Program-made: the position numbers and the translations under genes
Shown: in pieces, positions 33,201 to 44,900 of the stretch
Layout: each line of letters opens with the position of its first letter
Numbering within the stretch: position 1 is the first letter of the stretch
Assembly: GCA_001662425.1 (NCBI GenBank)
Contig: BDDC01000023.1
Location: 76,222 to 140,221 of the forward strand
Reading direction: 5' to 3'
DNA from: Chlamydomonas sphaeroides
Lineage: Eukaryota; Chlorophyta; Chlorophyceae; Chlamydomonadales; Chlamydomonadaceae
Length of the DNA stretch: 64,000 bases
The notes under the pieces: generated by a model
The model's database searches: none
The model's input: only the letters and a program-made list of their open reading frames with translations
What the model was told of the DNA's origin: nothing

Positions 33201-36200
33201 GTCGCGTTGGCGGGCTGCTGCTGCGGCTGCTGCTGTCGCATTCGGCCGCTGCTGCGGTAGCCCCGGAGCCAGTCAGTGTGTGTGTGTGTGTGTGTTCAAG
33301 TGTTAGGTGAAGACGGAACCCCAGTCAGTTTGTGTTCGTAATAATCAACATAGTGTGTGTGTGTGTGTGTGTGTGTGTGCTCACTTGTGCCGTGTGTCCT
33401 CGTGGCGGCCCACAGCCGCGCTGACGCAGGCGCAGATGGACTCGCTGATGCGCCTGGACGACATCCGTACCGTCGTCCGCGCGCACGTGACAAAGGTACG
33501 GCTGCGGTACGGCCGGGCCCAACGTGCATGCTCCGGGGGGCAGCAGCAGAACCGTCCGTCAGAACAACTTGACATGCACTCGACGGGGGCCTCTGCCGCT
33601 TGCGCCTTGCGCCACGTCTTGTCCCAGCCACGTGCATGTACTGCCGACGCGGATACCTATTCCTTCATTCTGCATGCACCAAGCTCTTCGACCTGACTCC
33701 CTCCCTCCAGGTGGACCAGCTACGGGTCTTCCGGTTCCTGCAGCAGGCGTCCAAGGGCGATGTGGAGGCCACCCGCAACATGCTCAACCAGGCAGGGGCC
33801 GGGGTAAAGGGCCGGGCTCCTCCGGGGCAAGCAGCAAGTGGGCCTAGGGCTGGGTCCACGCCAGCGGCTTGCGGGGCCACGCGAAGGGACGTGTGCCGTA
33901 CATGGGGAGCACCTGGGTTGGCGTTAGTGACGGCCAGCTGCGGCCTGCGGCCTGTGTTCGCGTCTGCAGCTCACTCACCACGTCAGCTGGCGTGGCGCGT
34001 CTCCACTGCCCGCCTGCGCGGCCGTACCAGGCTGCGACCTCGCCGTGCGGACCCATGACCCCCGTACCCCTGCCCTGCCCCACGGTTCGCTCCGATGCGC
34101 TGGCGCCCCTGCCACGACCAGCGCCGACCAGCGCCTGCAGCCACCCCGACACGTGCCCCTGCGGCCACGCCCCTGTGCTCCCGGCGTGCAGGGCATGTCG
34201 GCCAACGGCGCCGACTACGACGGCCGCACGGCGCTAATGCTGGCGGCGGGAGGCGGCCACGACGTGAGCACAAGCCAGGGGGCTCCGGGGATGGAGGGAG
34301 GGCCCAGGCCCCTGGCGCCACGCGCATACAGCTGTGCACCCCGCGGATGGTCACCGCTTCAGGGGCTGCGGACACGTTTGCGCATGCGCCCTGCCACGAA
34401 CCCTACCCTGCGGACGGTCGCCGCTTCAGGGGCTGCGGACACGTTTGCGCATGCGCCCTGCCACGAACCCTGCCCTGCGGACGGTCGCCGCTTCAGGGGC
34501 TGCGGACACGTTTGCGCATGCGCCCTGCCACGAACCCTACNNNNNNNNNNNNNNNNNNNNNNNNNNNNNNNNNNNNNNNNNNNNNNNNNNNNNNNNNNNN
34601 NNNNNNNNNNNNNNNNNNNNNNNNNNNNNNNNNNNNNNNNNNNNNNNNNNNNNNNNNNNNNNNNNNNNNNNNNNNNNNNNNNNNNNNNNNNNNNNNNNNN
34701 NNNNNNNNNNNNNNNNNNNNNNNNNNNNNNNNNNNNNNNNNNNNNNNNNNNNNNNNNNNNNNNNNNNNNNNNNNNNNNNNNNNNNNNNNNNNNNNNNNNN
34801 NNNNNNNNNNNNNNNNNNNNNNNNNNNNNNNNNNNNNNNNNNNNNNNNNNNNNNNNNNNNNNNNNNNNNNNNNNNNNNNNNNNNNNNNNNNNNNNNNNNN
34901 NNNNNNNNNNNNNNNNNNNNNNNNNNNNNNNNNNNNNNNNNNNNNNNNNNNNNNNNNNNNNNNNNNNNNNNNNNNNNNNNNNNNNNNNNNCGCCACGACC
35001 CCTACCCTGTGGCGCCGCCGTCCCACACCGCAGGCGGTGGTGCGGCTGCTGCTGGACCATGGCGCGCGGGCCGACCACATCGACACCTTTGGCAACACCG
35101 CGCTGTCGGAGGCGTGCAAGGCCGGCAACGACCGGACGCTGGACTTGCTCGTGGGGTACGGCGCCAGGTACGACTATTGTACGGCACGACAAAGCCAACG
35201 GCACCTCCTGCGGTTTCAGGCCTCTTCAGGCGTGCGCACCGGTTGCCTGCCCGTTTTGAGGCTCCGCTCCTTGCACCTTGGCTGCTGCCCCGCGGCCCAC
35301 AGCCTTACTTCCATGGACAGCCTGGCGCTCGCGGGCATCATGGACACGGCCGTGTTCGAAGGCGACCTCATGAAGCTGCGCCGCCTGCTGCGAGCCGGCG
35401 CGCCGCCCGACTCTTGTGACTACGACAAGCGCTGCGCGCTGCACATTGCCGGCGCGGAGGGCAACCTGGCGGCCGTCAAATTGCTCGTCGAGGAGGGCGG
35501 CGCAGATCCGGGGTTCCAGGTGAGCCACATGCAGCATGTCGTACCGTACTGTTGTCGTACGCAGCCCTCACACGCCCTGCTGCTCCCAATGCGATGCTGT
35601 AGGACCGGTGGGGCAACACGGCACTGGACGAGGCGCGGCGCGTGGGCGCCGCCCCCGTGGTGGCCTACCTGGAACGCCTCATTTCGGACGACAGCCGTGC
35701 CGCCGCCGACGAGCGCTGGCGGCGCGACGCGCAGCGCGAGCTGCTGGCAGCGGCCGGCCGCGGCGACGTGGCGCGGCTGGGCCAGCTGCTGTCGCGCTCG
35801 TCGCCGCCCTGCCTGCACACGGCGCTGCTGCTGGCGGCCAGCGGGGGGCACGTGGTGAGACCGGCTGTGTTCCAGTGTTAGACCGGCTGTGTGTTGTGTT
35901 CAATTTTGAGGGCCGAAAAAGAGTACCACCCCTCGCTGCGGCCGGCTATGTGTGTGCGAGGGCGGCTGTGTTGCGTTATGACGGCACGCGACGTGCGGCC
36001 CTGCGCCGCGCCCACCATCGGTACCTTGCGAGCCCCTCTGCCCTCCCCTCCAACGCATCCTCTGGCCCCCTAACGGCCCTCACCTACGCAGGCCGTGGTG
36101 GAGGCGCTCGTGCGCTGGAGCGGCCCCGCCCTGCTGGCGCGTGCCGGCGGCCTGGCCCTGGCCGACGCCGCGGACGCAGGCGAGCTTGAGACCGTGCGGT

Positions 36201-39089
36201 CCCTGCGGCGGCTAGGCGCTTGCCTCACGCCAACGGGCCCGGCGTCTGGCGCGGGCGCCGTCTGGCAGCGGCAGCTGCAGGTGGCGCTCGAGGCCGCGGT
36301 GGCGCGGGGCGACCTGCGAGCCGTGGCGGCGCTGCTGGAGGCGGGCGTGCGGCCGGGCGGCGGCGGCGGCGCAGATGGTGGTGGCGGCGAGCCTGCGGCC
36401 GGCGGTGGGGCGCTGGAGCTGGCCGTGGAGTCGGGCAGCCTGGCCCTGGTGCGTATTGGGGCGAGGCAAGGGGGCCTGTGCCGCGATGTTTGGTGCGGCG
36501 GTTGACTGCGCAGCGTAAAGACCGCCGCGCGCTGCGGGTGGCGGCGGCGCGCGCGGCCGGGGTGGCACAGCGGCGTTGCTCGCGCGCCACGTGGGGGATG
36601 CCTCCGCACGACACGTGGGCTGCGGGTCCGCGCAGCGCCAGCGGCCGCGCTCGCGCTCTACTACAGCTGCTGCCGACGCGTGCCGGCCTTGGCTCCTTGT
36701 CACTGCCGCTGCTGTGTCGCAGGTCCGCCTGCTTGTCGAGCTGAGCTGCGGCGCCGGCACCGACATGACCGCATCCACCGGCTTGGAGCCTGGCGCCGGC
36801 CTGGCGCCGGCGCAGCTGGCGGCGACGGCCGCCGCGGCGCAGCGCAGCGCCGCTGTGCACGTGGGCAGCAAGGGCCGCCGCGCAGTGGCCGAGTACCTGG
36901 CCTGGGCGGCGGAGGAGGCGTGCCGGCCGGCCGTAGCTGCGGACCCTGCCATGCTGATGGCGGCTGCAATTGCCAAGTACGGCCCCCTGCCGGACCTGTC
37001 GCCCAACGTCGTCGTTGGCGGCGGCGGCGGCGCGCAAGGTGGTCAAGGTGGGTAGAGCGGCATGGCCCCGGCTCGTTGCTTAAGCGCGGCTTCCGTTCAT
37101 CCGTTGCTGCACACACACGGGGGCACCATGCTCCCCGATGGCCGTCGCCCACCTCCTGCGCCGCTGCGGACGGGACGCAGGCGCCAAGGCCGCCGGCGAC
37201 GCACGAGCCCACACACGGGCCCGCTTCGCGGGCACCAGCGAGGACGGCGGCGGCGACGACGACATTGAGCCGCTGCTGCTGGCCATGGCGCTTGGCGGCG
37301 GCCGCGTGGGCTCGCGCCTCGGCAGCGCCCTGGCCGGGCGGCGGCAGCGGCCGCTCAGCAGCATCCGGATGCTTGCTCAGGCGCCTGGTGAGCTCCATCC
37401 CAGGGGCTGGGGTCCAGGTGCCTGCTGGCCGCGCCTGGGCTGCCGGGCATGTGGGGTTGGGGCCAGGAACCTCGCCTTCCTTCGGCTTGTGGTAGCGGGT
37501 TGGGGTCCATGGGTGCGCTGGTGGGATGGCGGCGTGGGATTGTGCCCGGACGGCTGGTGGCTAGCAACGTCCAGTAGTAGGGACATTCAGTGCCACGCTC
37601 CGCGCGGCGCGCCCTGGGTTGAGGACGCGTTGGTCGTGCACATGAAGCAGGGATGCGTTCAGGCGCGCCGGTGGGGCTGGTAGGCCGATTGCCGACGTCG
37701 GGGGCCGCTCAGCAGCGTCTGCATGCTCGCTGAGGCGCACGGGGGGCTCGTTCTCTTTGCTGTCTGCTTGCAAACCAGCGGGGCGGGGATGACGGGGTGC
37801 TGGCGGGATGGAGCGATGTGCTACAGCCCGCTCAGCGCCCGGTTGTCCGGCTCGGTCCGAGGGGACGGAAGCCACCGATGCGCCTGCGTGCGCCAAGCCC
37901 TGTTGTCGCCCACCCTGCTGCCTGCTGCCCTGCCCTGCCCCATCGGCGCCGTCCCGCAGCGCCGCCGGTTGCGCACCCACCGGCCAGCCGCCGCGCCAGC
38001 GTCACCAACAACGGGATGATCTCCAGTCTCGCCACCGCCGCGGCGCACGGCGCGGCGCACAACCTGTCGCCGTGCTCCGCCCTCGCGGCCGAGATGGTCG
38101 CCCCCACCGAGGCCGGCCCTGGAGTGCAGAACACAGCGGCGGCGGGCTCGGCGGAGGCGGCGCCGGCCGGCTCGGCGCCGCCGGCCCTATCGCTGCGAGG
38201 GGTGTCCTTCGGCGGTGCGCCTGAGCTGCTGCAGCAGCGCGCACGCCGGACCGACTCTGCGGTGTCAGTCAGGTGGCAGGGCATCGTCATGGATGACGGC
38301 GACGGTAACGGTAACGGCGGCGGCGGCGGCGGCGACGGCAGCATCCGTGGGGGGCTCGGCGCTGGCAGCGGCGGCGGTACCGGCGCCGGCACGCCCGCCA
38401 CGCCGCCGTCGCCCCTTGTCCAGCAGCCAGCGGAGTTGCCCGGCGCAATTACCACGTCAGGCGATGCCGGCAGCGGCGGCGCTGAAGCCCCGGCGGCGCC
38501 GCCAGCTGCCGCCTCGGCGCCACTTGGTGCCGCCGGCGAGCGCCTCTCGGCCGCGGTCGCATGGCAAGCGGACGACGGCCCCGGGTCGCGAGGGCAGCGG
38601 ACGTCGCCCGCCACGCCTTGCGGCGGCGCGGTCGCCCTCACCGCCACGCCCACGATAGCCGCTGCCTCACCACATCTCAGCGCGCCGCCGGACCTCGCCT
38701 CGCCACCGACCGGTCCGTCCACCGCAGCGCCGAGCGCAGCACCGTCCGCAACGGGCATCACCCTTATGCACTCTGCGTCCACCGGCCGCCCGGCCGCCCG
38801 TGCTGGCGGCGCCGAGCCCCGCTTGTCGCCCCTGGGCGCAGCCCGTGCATCCCAGGAGCGCCCACCAGCGGCGTCGCCTGCGCCGGAGGCAGCATCTGAC
38901 GAGGAGGAGTCCCTGCTTGCGGTGGCGCCGCGCGACAAGAGCCTGACGGAGGAGGCACTGCGGAAGCTGTCGCCGCCGGGCGCGAACCTCGTGCGCCCCA
39001 GGTCTGGAGCGACGCTGGTGGCGGCGTCACAAGATGGCGGTGGTGGCGGCGCTGCCGGCGGCGGCGGTGATGGCGCGAATGAGCGCTGA
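27271..39089 (+). CDS. Plant Shaker-like K+ channel with cNMP-binding fold and ankyrin repeats
   Basis: Voltage-gated-type K+ channel of the AKT/KAT architecture. Exons: 27271-27345?, 27466-27684?, 27819-28015, 28200-28283, 28694-28740, 28989-29097, 29361-29427, 29642-29701, 29987-30099, 30287-30320, 30419-30493, 30635-30738, 30894-31032, 31197-31265, 31574-31744, 31941-32118, 32225-32443, 32644-32732, 32922-33111, 33416-33495, 33711-33803, 34192-34263, 35034-35167, 35303-35519, 35603-35854, 36092-36448, 36723-37047, 37181-37387, 37960-39089 (about 1,701 residues). S1 begins near RRWFFFSVAVSLLAGW. The filter is TGLGD (30671-30685), followed by S6 and the linker VKGDERSKQFRDRM. CYLFKG and LLVLVSGEV mark the cNMP-binding fold. 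Ankyrin repeats run from about 33711 to 36800. The tail is low-complexity. The first two exons and the start are tentative; a CAG|GC donor at 33792 is an alternative to 33804. Confidence 0.88.
31269..31304. repeat. 8-bp tandem repeat in channel intron
   Basis: About 4.5 copies of GCGGCTGG just after the donor of the intron 31266-31573. Confidence 0.8.
33276..33379. repeat. Paired GT microsatellites in channel intron
   Basis: Two (GT)n runs at about 33276-33294 and 33353-33379. Each is preceded, at different distances, by a related CCAGTCAGT word. They lie in the intron 33112-33415. Confidence 0.85.
34343..34540. repeat. 67-bp minisatellite bordering an assembly gap
   Basis: The word GCTTCAGGGGCTGCGGACAC starts at 34356, 34423 and 34490, giving an exact 67-bp period with nearly identical units. 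The sequence resumes after the gap at 34991 with CGCCACGACCCCTACCCTG, which resembles the unit's own CCACGAACCCTACCCTG. The array therefore probably fills the gap. It lies in the intron between exons 34192-34263 and 35034-35167. Confidence 0.9.
34541..34990. other. Assembly gap (450 N)
   Basis: Unsequenced run inside a channel intron. The flanking exons join in phase 0 through an ankyrin repeat (GGGHD, then AVVRLLLDHGA), so no coding exon need be missing. One whole extra ankyrin exon cannot be excluded. True length unknown. Confidence 0.95.
37351..37741 (+). repeat. Exon-end sequence duplicated within the following channel intron
   Basis: The last roughly 38 bp of exon 37181-37387 (coding PLSSIRMLAQAP) reappear in diverged form at about 37703-37741 (would read PLSSVCMLAEAH), about 352 bp downstream inside the intron. 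The copy is not followed by a convincing donor in the same context. Confidence 0.7.
37594..37676 (+). repeat. Dispersed repeat, copy A
   Basis: 83 bp matching 57582-57664 in inverted orientation, without gaps, at roughly 84 percent identity by hand count (about 13 mismatches). Weaker similarity continues about 35 bp further. This copy lies inside a channel intron. Confidence 0.75.
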
Positions 39090-39999
39090 AAGCAGTTGAT
39101 TGCGCTGTGCCGGGTCGGCGGCGTGGCTGTCGGGGGCGTGTGATGTGGGGCTGTTGCTCGCAAGCTAAGCGGTTGCAGTGCGCTGCACTGCGTCTGCCCC
39201 TAAAGATTCCATACTCGGCCTTGCTGTGGCTTCGTTCATGTTTCCCCATGTATGCAACTGCTGGCTGCCGGCGCCGTGTGGCGCATGGGCTTGGCGAGGC
39301 TGCGGTAGCAGCCAGCGTGGATTGATCTACGGATACGGCCGCCTGCCGCGATGCGGGCTGGCTTGCAAGCGTCAATGGTGTCGTCGTGTCGTTGCGACCC
39401 ATGCATGCTCGACGCGTCCGGGTGCTGACGCGGCGCTACAGCTCCGAGCAGGTGCCAGCGTAAACCGGTAGATCGCGGCCCCAGTGCTGGCGTTGCCTGC
39501 CCTGCGCAGCGTGGAGGGTGTTGCTGGTGGATGGCGGGTCCCTTGTCTTGGCCCTGCCTCGCGGTGTCTATCACATATGCCCACATCTGCCTTACCAACC
39601 GGAGGCTAGCGGCGTGAAGTTGCGCGAGGGGATGCTGCAAGTAGCGGCCTGCTACCGATCACCATGTATCGTATGGCATCTATCTTTGGAGCGCCTTGCA
39701 GGTGCTAGCTGCGTCGGATGAGGGGTACGCGTTGGCGGAGGGGCGGGCGGGCCAAGCATGTGCGTGTGCTGTTGGGCAATGTTGGGAAGTGTTCGTTGTC
39801 GTGCCACGCGCCTCCGGTCATGTGTTCGCCTGCGCGTCGTCCCCGACTGCTTGCTTTGGACTTCTTTGTAATTATCGGTACCGTGACGGCGACCGAGGCC
39901 ACAGCGGTACGGGCATGAATCACAATATCCTCGCTCCCGGCAGCGGGCAGGCGAGCGCGTGTGGTCTCTTGGTCGCTACGGGGCTTGTATGTGCCCGGA
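39090..39999. other. 3' flank of the K+ channel gene
   Basis: Probable long 3' UTR followed by spacer. No exon recognised on either strand. Confidence 0.4.
39867..39871 (+). promoter_or_regulatory. TGTAA polyadenylation signal candidate, K+ channel gene
   Basis: TGTAA about 780 bp after the channel stop codon in a locally AT-richer stretch. It is the best candidate signal on this strand before the next gene. Confidence 0.4.
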
Positions 40000-40545
40000 T
40001 TTGAGCGCCCCAAAGATCGATGGGGAGGTACATATCCCGACGGCAGGTCCTGCGTGCATGCGAGCAGTCGTCTTGTACGACAGCCGTACTATGCACGCAT
40101 GTAAGCTGCTCCCACCGCCGCGTTCATGCCGAGTGTCGCGCCGGGCACGCACGGTCGTGGACGACACGCAGCAGCGCTTGATGTACACACCGTGACCGGT
40201 GGCGATGAACGTCGCCGTGCGTGGGAAGCTGCATCGGCGGCAGCAGCGCCGCGTGGGCCACTCCCCGCCAGGCCGCGCGCCTCGGCCCAACAGGCCCCCG
40301 CGTGGTGCATTACGGCTATGAGCATCTCTGCATACAGCTTTCGGCCCAGGTTGCTGGGGTGGACGTGGTCTTCGTACATGCCAGCGAATGACGAATTGGC
40401 AAGACGGCATGCGCTGCTTCGGCCCTGTTCGGGATGAGCCCGTCTCGCATGGCGGCGGCGTGCGTGCTGCAGGTGGCCCGCTGGTGGCTCAGCAGGGAGG
40501 CCACAGACATCCCGTAGTACCGTAGCTGCTTGTGGTTGCTTGATT
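40000..40545 (-). pseudogene. Decayed partial copy of the SGNH-hydrolase-like gene
   Basis: Matches the 3' half of the intact gene at 56647-52465. The piece near 40530-40470 reads YYGMSVASL (intact copy YYGLSVLSL). At 40379 it reads MYEDHVHPSNLGRKLYAEM against LYKDQIHPSNLGRQLYADM, keeping the Asp-x-x-His motif. At about 40045 DLPSGYVP matches the start of the intact copy's exon 10, and the intron between is also recognisably similar. The first two pieces lie in different frames with no sensible splice between them, and the 5' exons (signal peptide, GSS block) were not found nearby. A functional 3'-only gene is unlikely. Confidence 0.7.
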
Positions 40546-40879
40546 GCGGTTGCGTGGCCCGGCGCGCGACTTGCAAGCAGCGCACACGCACGGCGCAGGC
40601 TAGAAGCTAGCTAGCCTTCCGTACATTTGCTTTTGTGGAAGCCATGTGGCCATTACGCGTTGTAGGCTGAGCAGCGGTGAGGTATGCGCTGTGGCAGATG
40701 TGATGTGCGTGTGAGCAAGGCCCAGCGGCCGGGGGGCTGGTTCAACAGTGAAAGTGAGCAAGTAAGGATGCGGCGGCGGGGGCCCATGGCGTGCCACCCG
40801 CCGGCCTTCATGCCTTACTCTGACTTCCACGCTGGGTAAAATTGAAAGGCCTTCGTGCGCCGCCCAAACGGGCCCAAAC

Positions 40880-41149
40880 CTATGGGGTGGCTGGCCAGCT
40901 GGTCATCACCCGTGCCGCAACTAACCCGAAGAGTTCAACCCGGCGGCGCATCCGTTCGACGCCCTGGAACGTAACACTGAGCGTTTCGTATTGCATGTTT
41001 TCCCTGACCCTGGACAGGAAGCTGCCGAGTTCGGGAACTCGGAGTTCCATTGGGGCGTCCCCGTTCGGTGTTCGGCCCACTTCTCGCCTAGCTTGTAATA
41101 TATACGGCGTATGGCGAGAGTTGAGAGGGTGGTGGGCGCCTTGCCGCAT
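40880..41149 (-). other. Unassigned open frame, possibly a gene remnant
   Basis: An 89-codon frame reads like real protein over about 45 residues (PELGSFLSRVRENMQYETL and the following TFQGVERMRRRVELFG). Its composition is less Ala/Gly-biased than the GC-driven chance frames nearby. No family recognised, no convincing flanking exons, and no second copy seen in the window. Confidence 0.3.
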
Positions 41150-41977
41150 GCGTCAAACGAACGCCTTGCATTGAAGTGGCCCGATTGGCGGGGGCGGCCG
41201 GCAGCCACCAGATGAAGGACAGGGTGGGGCCTACGCCCCTTTTCCCATTCCTGATGGGGCCACCCTTGTCCAGCCTATACAACTAAGTCTTTTCTTGCTG
41301 TGTTGGGGTGTGCAAAGACACCGAGGGAGGTTACTCAGGGACGGTGGCCGCATGGCCAGCGAGCGCAGGGGTGGCGGTCCCCACACAGCAGCTTGTAGCT
41401 CTTAGGGTAACATGTGTGCCACTATCACGGTATGCCACCCGCATGGCCCGTGCCACAGGCGTCGCAGCCCCTGGATGGTGCTGTCCGCAGCCAACTCGTC
41501 AGCCCCATGCCGGCCTTACACGCGTTCTGTTATGATACAAAACGTCCTGCGCAGTAGTCAGCCACCCACGCGCCACTACAGCAATTAATGCCAGGCCCGC
41601 CTGCAGCTCCTACCGCCCCACATGCAGCTTGTCCCGGTTCAACGCCCGGCGTCGCTCCACGGGCATACATGAGACATGCGCAACAAACCTTCTGAAGAGC
41701 CCCCGGGCCCCCGGGTAGGCCCGCACAGCCAAACCGCGTTTCCGCAGGTAGCAATCCTAGCAACGAGGCAGCGCTGGATACACCGGCGGTACGTACAACA
41801 TACAACAGGCCACGCCGCGAGAGAGCCATCCGCCGTTTGCTGGCTTCACCTTTAACTCAATCAAGCCACGCAACGAACGAGACATCCGCCGCTTGATACC
41901 CCCCCAGAACCGCTACACCTGCTAGTAATACACATGCCAAGAACTACACTGCTCGCGGGGCGCCCCGCTCTCGCGCT
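41150..41977. other. 3' flank of the F-box/kelch gene
   Basis: Non-coding as far as can be seen. TTACA at 41516-41520 (TGTAA on the minus strand), 458 bp beyond the stop codon, is the likely polyadenylation signal of the F-box/kelch gene. Confidence 0.45.
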
Positions 41978-44900
41978 TCAGTCGTCGCTGCTGCCATCGC
42001 CGTCGTCGCCGGCCTGCTCCGCCTCCTCGCCCGCCAGGTCGGATCCCAGTGCGCCAACCGCCTCGCCCTCCTCGTCCGAGCCATCCGCCCCCACACCCTC
42101 CTCCCCGCCCTCCTCCCCTTCCCCGTCCTCGTCCTCCGACACCTCGCCGCCCTCGCTCGTCTCCTCCGAGCCCGTCTCCGCCGGGTCGTACTCCAACACC
42201 ACCCCGCCCCCATACCCATGCTCCTCGTCGTCGTCGTCGTCTCCCATGTCCATGTCCCAGTCCTCCTCATCGTCGTCTTCCGAGTCGGCGGCGCGCCCCT
42301 CCGCGTCGCGCATGTGCGCCCGCAGCAGCCGGATCGCCTGCACATGGGTGGAACGGTGTCCAGACGCCATGGGGCGGGTAGGGCGTTGAGTCGGGGGCCA
42401 GGCACTGGGTTTGGGAGCTGCGCGGCTGCAGACCCAAGGCCAGGGCCACATAAGGCGAACGGCCGTCGCCACAAGATGGGGGGTCGCAGCAAGCCCGCCC
42501 CTCGGATGCGGACACGGCACGAGCCGTCACGCCGTGCGCGTGCCAGTTGCCGTACGCCGCCGTACGCACCAACATGGTCTCCTGCATCTCTCGCGTCAGC
42601 GTTGCCGCGGCGGCGCTGTCACCGCCTTCGCCCTCTCCCCGCATGAGGCTGCAGGGTCGCGGCGGTGGGGTGGGGTGGGTGGGCGTGCGGTACGGGGTGG
42701 AGGGGTGCCCAGGTGACCAGAGCGCCCAGGGCGGCGCCTGGCAGCAGCACATTCCAGACAAGCCCGAGCAACTCACCCGTAGTACTTTGCAATCTTGGCG
42801 CTGAGCAGCTCCGTGAGCTGCTCTGCCGGGTCCAGGGAGAAGGAGCCGGGGGCCACGCGGGGCCTGGCCCGGGGCGCAGACGTCGAGGGCCCCGCGCCGG
42901 CGTCTCCGGCCTCGCTGCCGTCAGCTGCCGCCGCGGCGAGCTTGGCCGCCGCGAGCTCGTCCGAGCTCAGCAGCAGCTTGAAGCGGCTGAGGTCGCCCAC
43001 CTGCGAGCAAGGACCCGCAGCCGCGCTCCTGGTTGCTGGTCCCCAGGCAGCCGTCCAGCGATTGCCATGCTGTGGGCCAACCGCGCCAACAACCCTGCGT
43101 CCTTGCGCCGTCGTGGCATGCCAGCCCCATAACACCTTGCACACCTCGCACACCCCGCACCCCGCACCCCGCACGCCGCAACCCAAACACATGCCCACGC
43201 CGCACCCCAAACACAAGCGCACGCCGCACCTCGCCCGAGCTGTAGATCCAGCCGCCGAATACCAGCAGGTCGCCGCGGCTGAGCCCCACCACCGCACTCA
43301 TGCGCTTGCCGGGCGCAAAGCCCAGGCAGGGCCCGGGGCGGCCCCAGGCCGGCGGCTGCGCGGCCAGGTCCAGCCACGTCACGTCGTTGCCCAGCTCCAG
43401 CGAGCCGCCGAACATGAGCAGCTTTGAGCCCACCAGCGTGGAGGCGTGGCAGCGGCCCAGCGCCCTGGCGGGAGGTGGGCAGGCGGGAGCAGGCATTCGT
43501 TCCTCGCGCGCGGCTGGCACCGGCGCACGTTCCGGCACGCGTGGGTGGGCAGGGCAGGGCGTGGCTGGCGAGGCGCCGAGCATGGTTCTGTGGCCGTCGA
43601 CGTGACTCCCTAGTATCCTGGGTGCACTAACATTGCCGAGCCCCCACGCACTTATCGCAGTGCGGGCGGTTGGCCGTCTCCACGCGCCGCCACTCCAGGG
43701 TTGTCAGGTCCAGGCAGAGCACGTCTGCCAGGTCGTGGCCGGAGCGGGCGAGGTCCGAGCCCACGCCGCCGCCCACCTGCCGGCAGGCGCCACCGGCAGG
43801 GTGTGGCAGGGACGGGGTCACGGCGTACAGGACGCTGCGCCCATCCTCTGGACCCCCACATGGGGCGAACGATGGGGCCCCTCAGGCACACGTCCAGGCC
43901 GCGGTCGCAGCCGGTGGACCCACAGCGGCCGTCGCCGGCCCTTGCATGCCACTCCCGCACTGCCCTGCACTGCCCACCAGCCACAGCTTGCCGCCGTGCG
44001 CCACCAGCGAGCAGCCGAATCGCGGCCCCGGGTTGTCGCCCGTGGTGGCGAGCCGCTCCACGCGCCAGGTGCCGGTGTCGATGACTGGGGGGAGGGGGGC
44101 AGCAGGCGGGGCGGGCGGCAGCGCAGGTTGGCAACGGTGTGGTGCAGGCGCGCGCCACGAGCCGTGGGCCCCACAGGGCCCTCAGGGCCGGGGCCTGGCG
44201 CATAGGCCAGCCACGCCAGGCCGCCTGGCGCATCTGGCGCCAATGTGAACCCAAATCACACACGCCCATGCCCCTCACCCGCCAGCTTGGCGGTGCTGTT
44301 GCGCCTCGCAATGCCGCCGTACAGGTACAGCCGCCGGCCGTCCTCGCTGGCGCAGGCCGCGTGGTAGCCGCGCGCGCCCGGGTCGTCCCCCGACAGGTCC
44401 GGGTGCGCCCACTCGTACTCGTACTCGTGGTCGCCGACGCCGGGGCAGCAGCCTGCAGGCAGGGCGGCAGCGAGCGGGGCCATGTGCTGCATTGTGCGCC
44501 CGGGCGTGTGCGTGCGGCGTGCAGGGGCAGGCGCGGGCGCACGGCCGTCGCCGTGGTCCCCGGCGCCGGCCGCCGGGGCCACTCGTGGGCATGCCGCCGC
44601 ATTCCCCTGCCGCCTCCCCGCAGCGTGCGCTTGCGGCTGCAAGCCTGCGCACGTCCGGGCGACCGCGCGCCCTGGCCATGCCGCGAGGCCTGCCGAGCGC
44701 GACCGCGCGGCAGCTGAGCAGCGGGGCGTGGGGCCGCTGGTGGCCCTGGCCCGGCCGTACCTGCGGCGCCTTGGGGTGCGGCGCAGGCGGCCGCGGCCTC
44801 GGCTCCGCTGTAGGGCCGCAGCACCGCCAGGCCGGTGATCTCGCTCGTGTAGCCGCCCGACTGCGCGGCGATTGGGGTACCACCACAGCGGCTCAGGGAT

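Noticed and set aside
33792..33803. GC donor after MLNQ in the channel's first ankyrin repeat
   Set aside because: It gives a better ankyrin consensus (MLNQGMSANGADYDGRTAL), but the ordinary GT donor 12 bp later also keeps frame with only four extra residues. Left undecided and not counted among the GC-AG introns.
34343..34540. Regular repeats resembling a CRISPR array
   Set aside because: The 67-bp units are contiguous and nearly identical with no unique spacers, and lie in an intron of a eukaryotic gene. It is a minisatellite.
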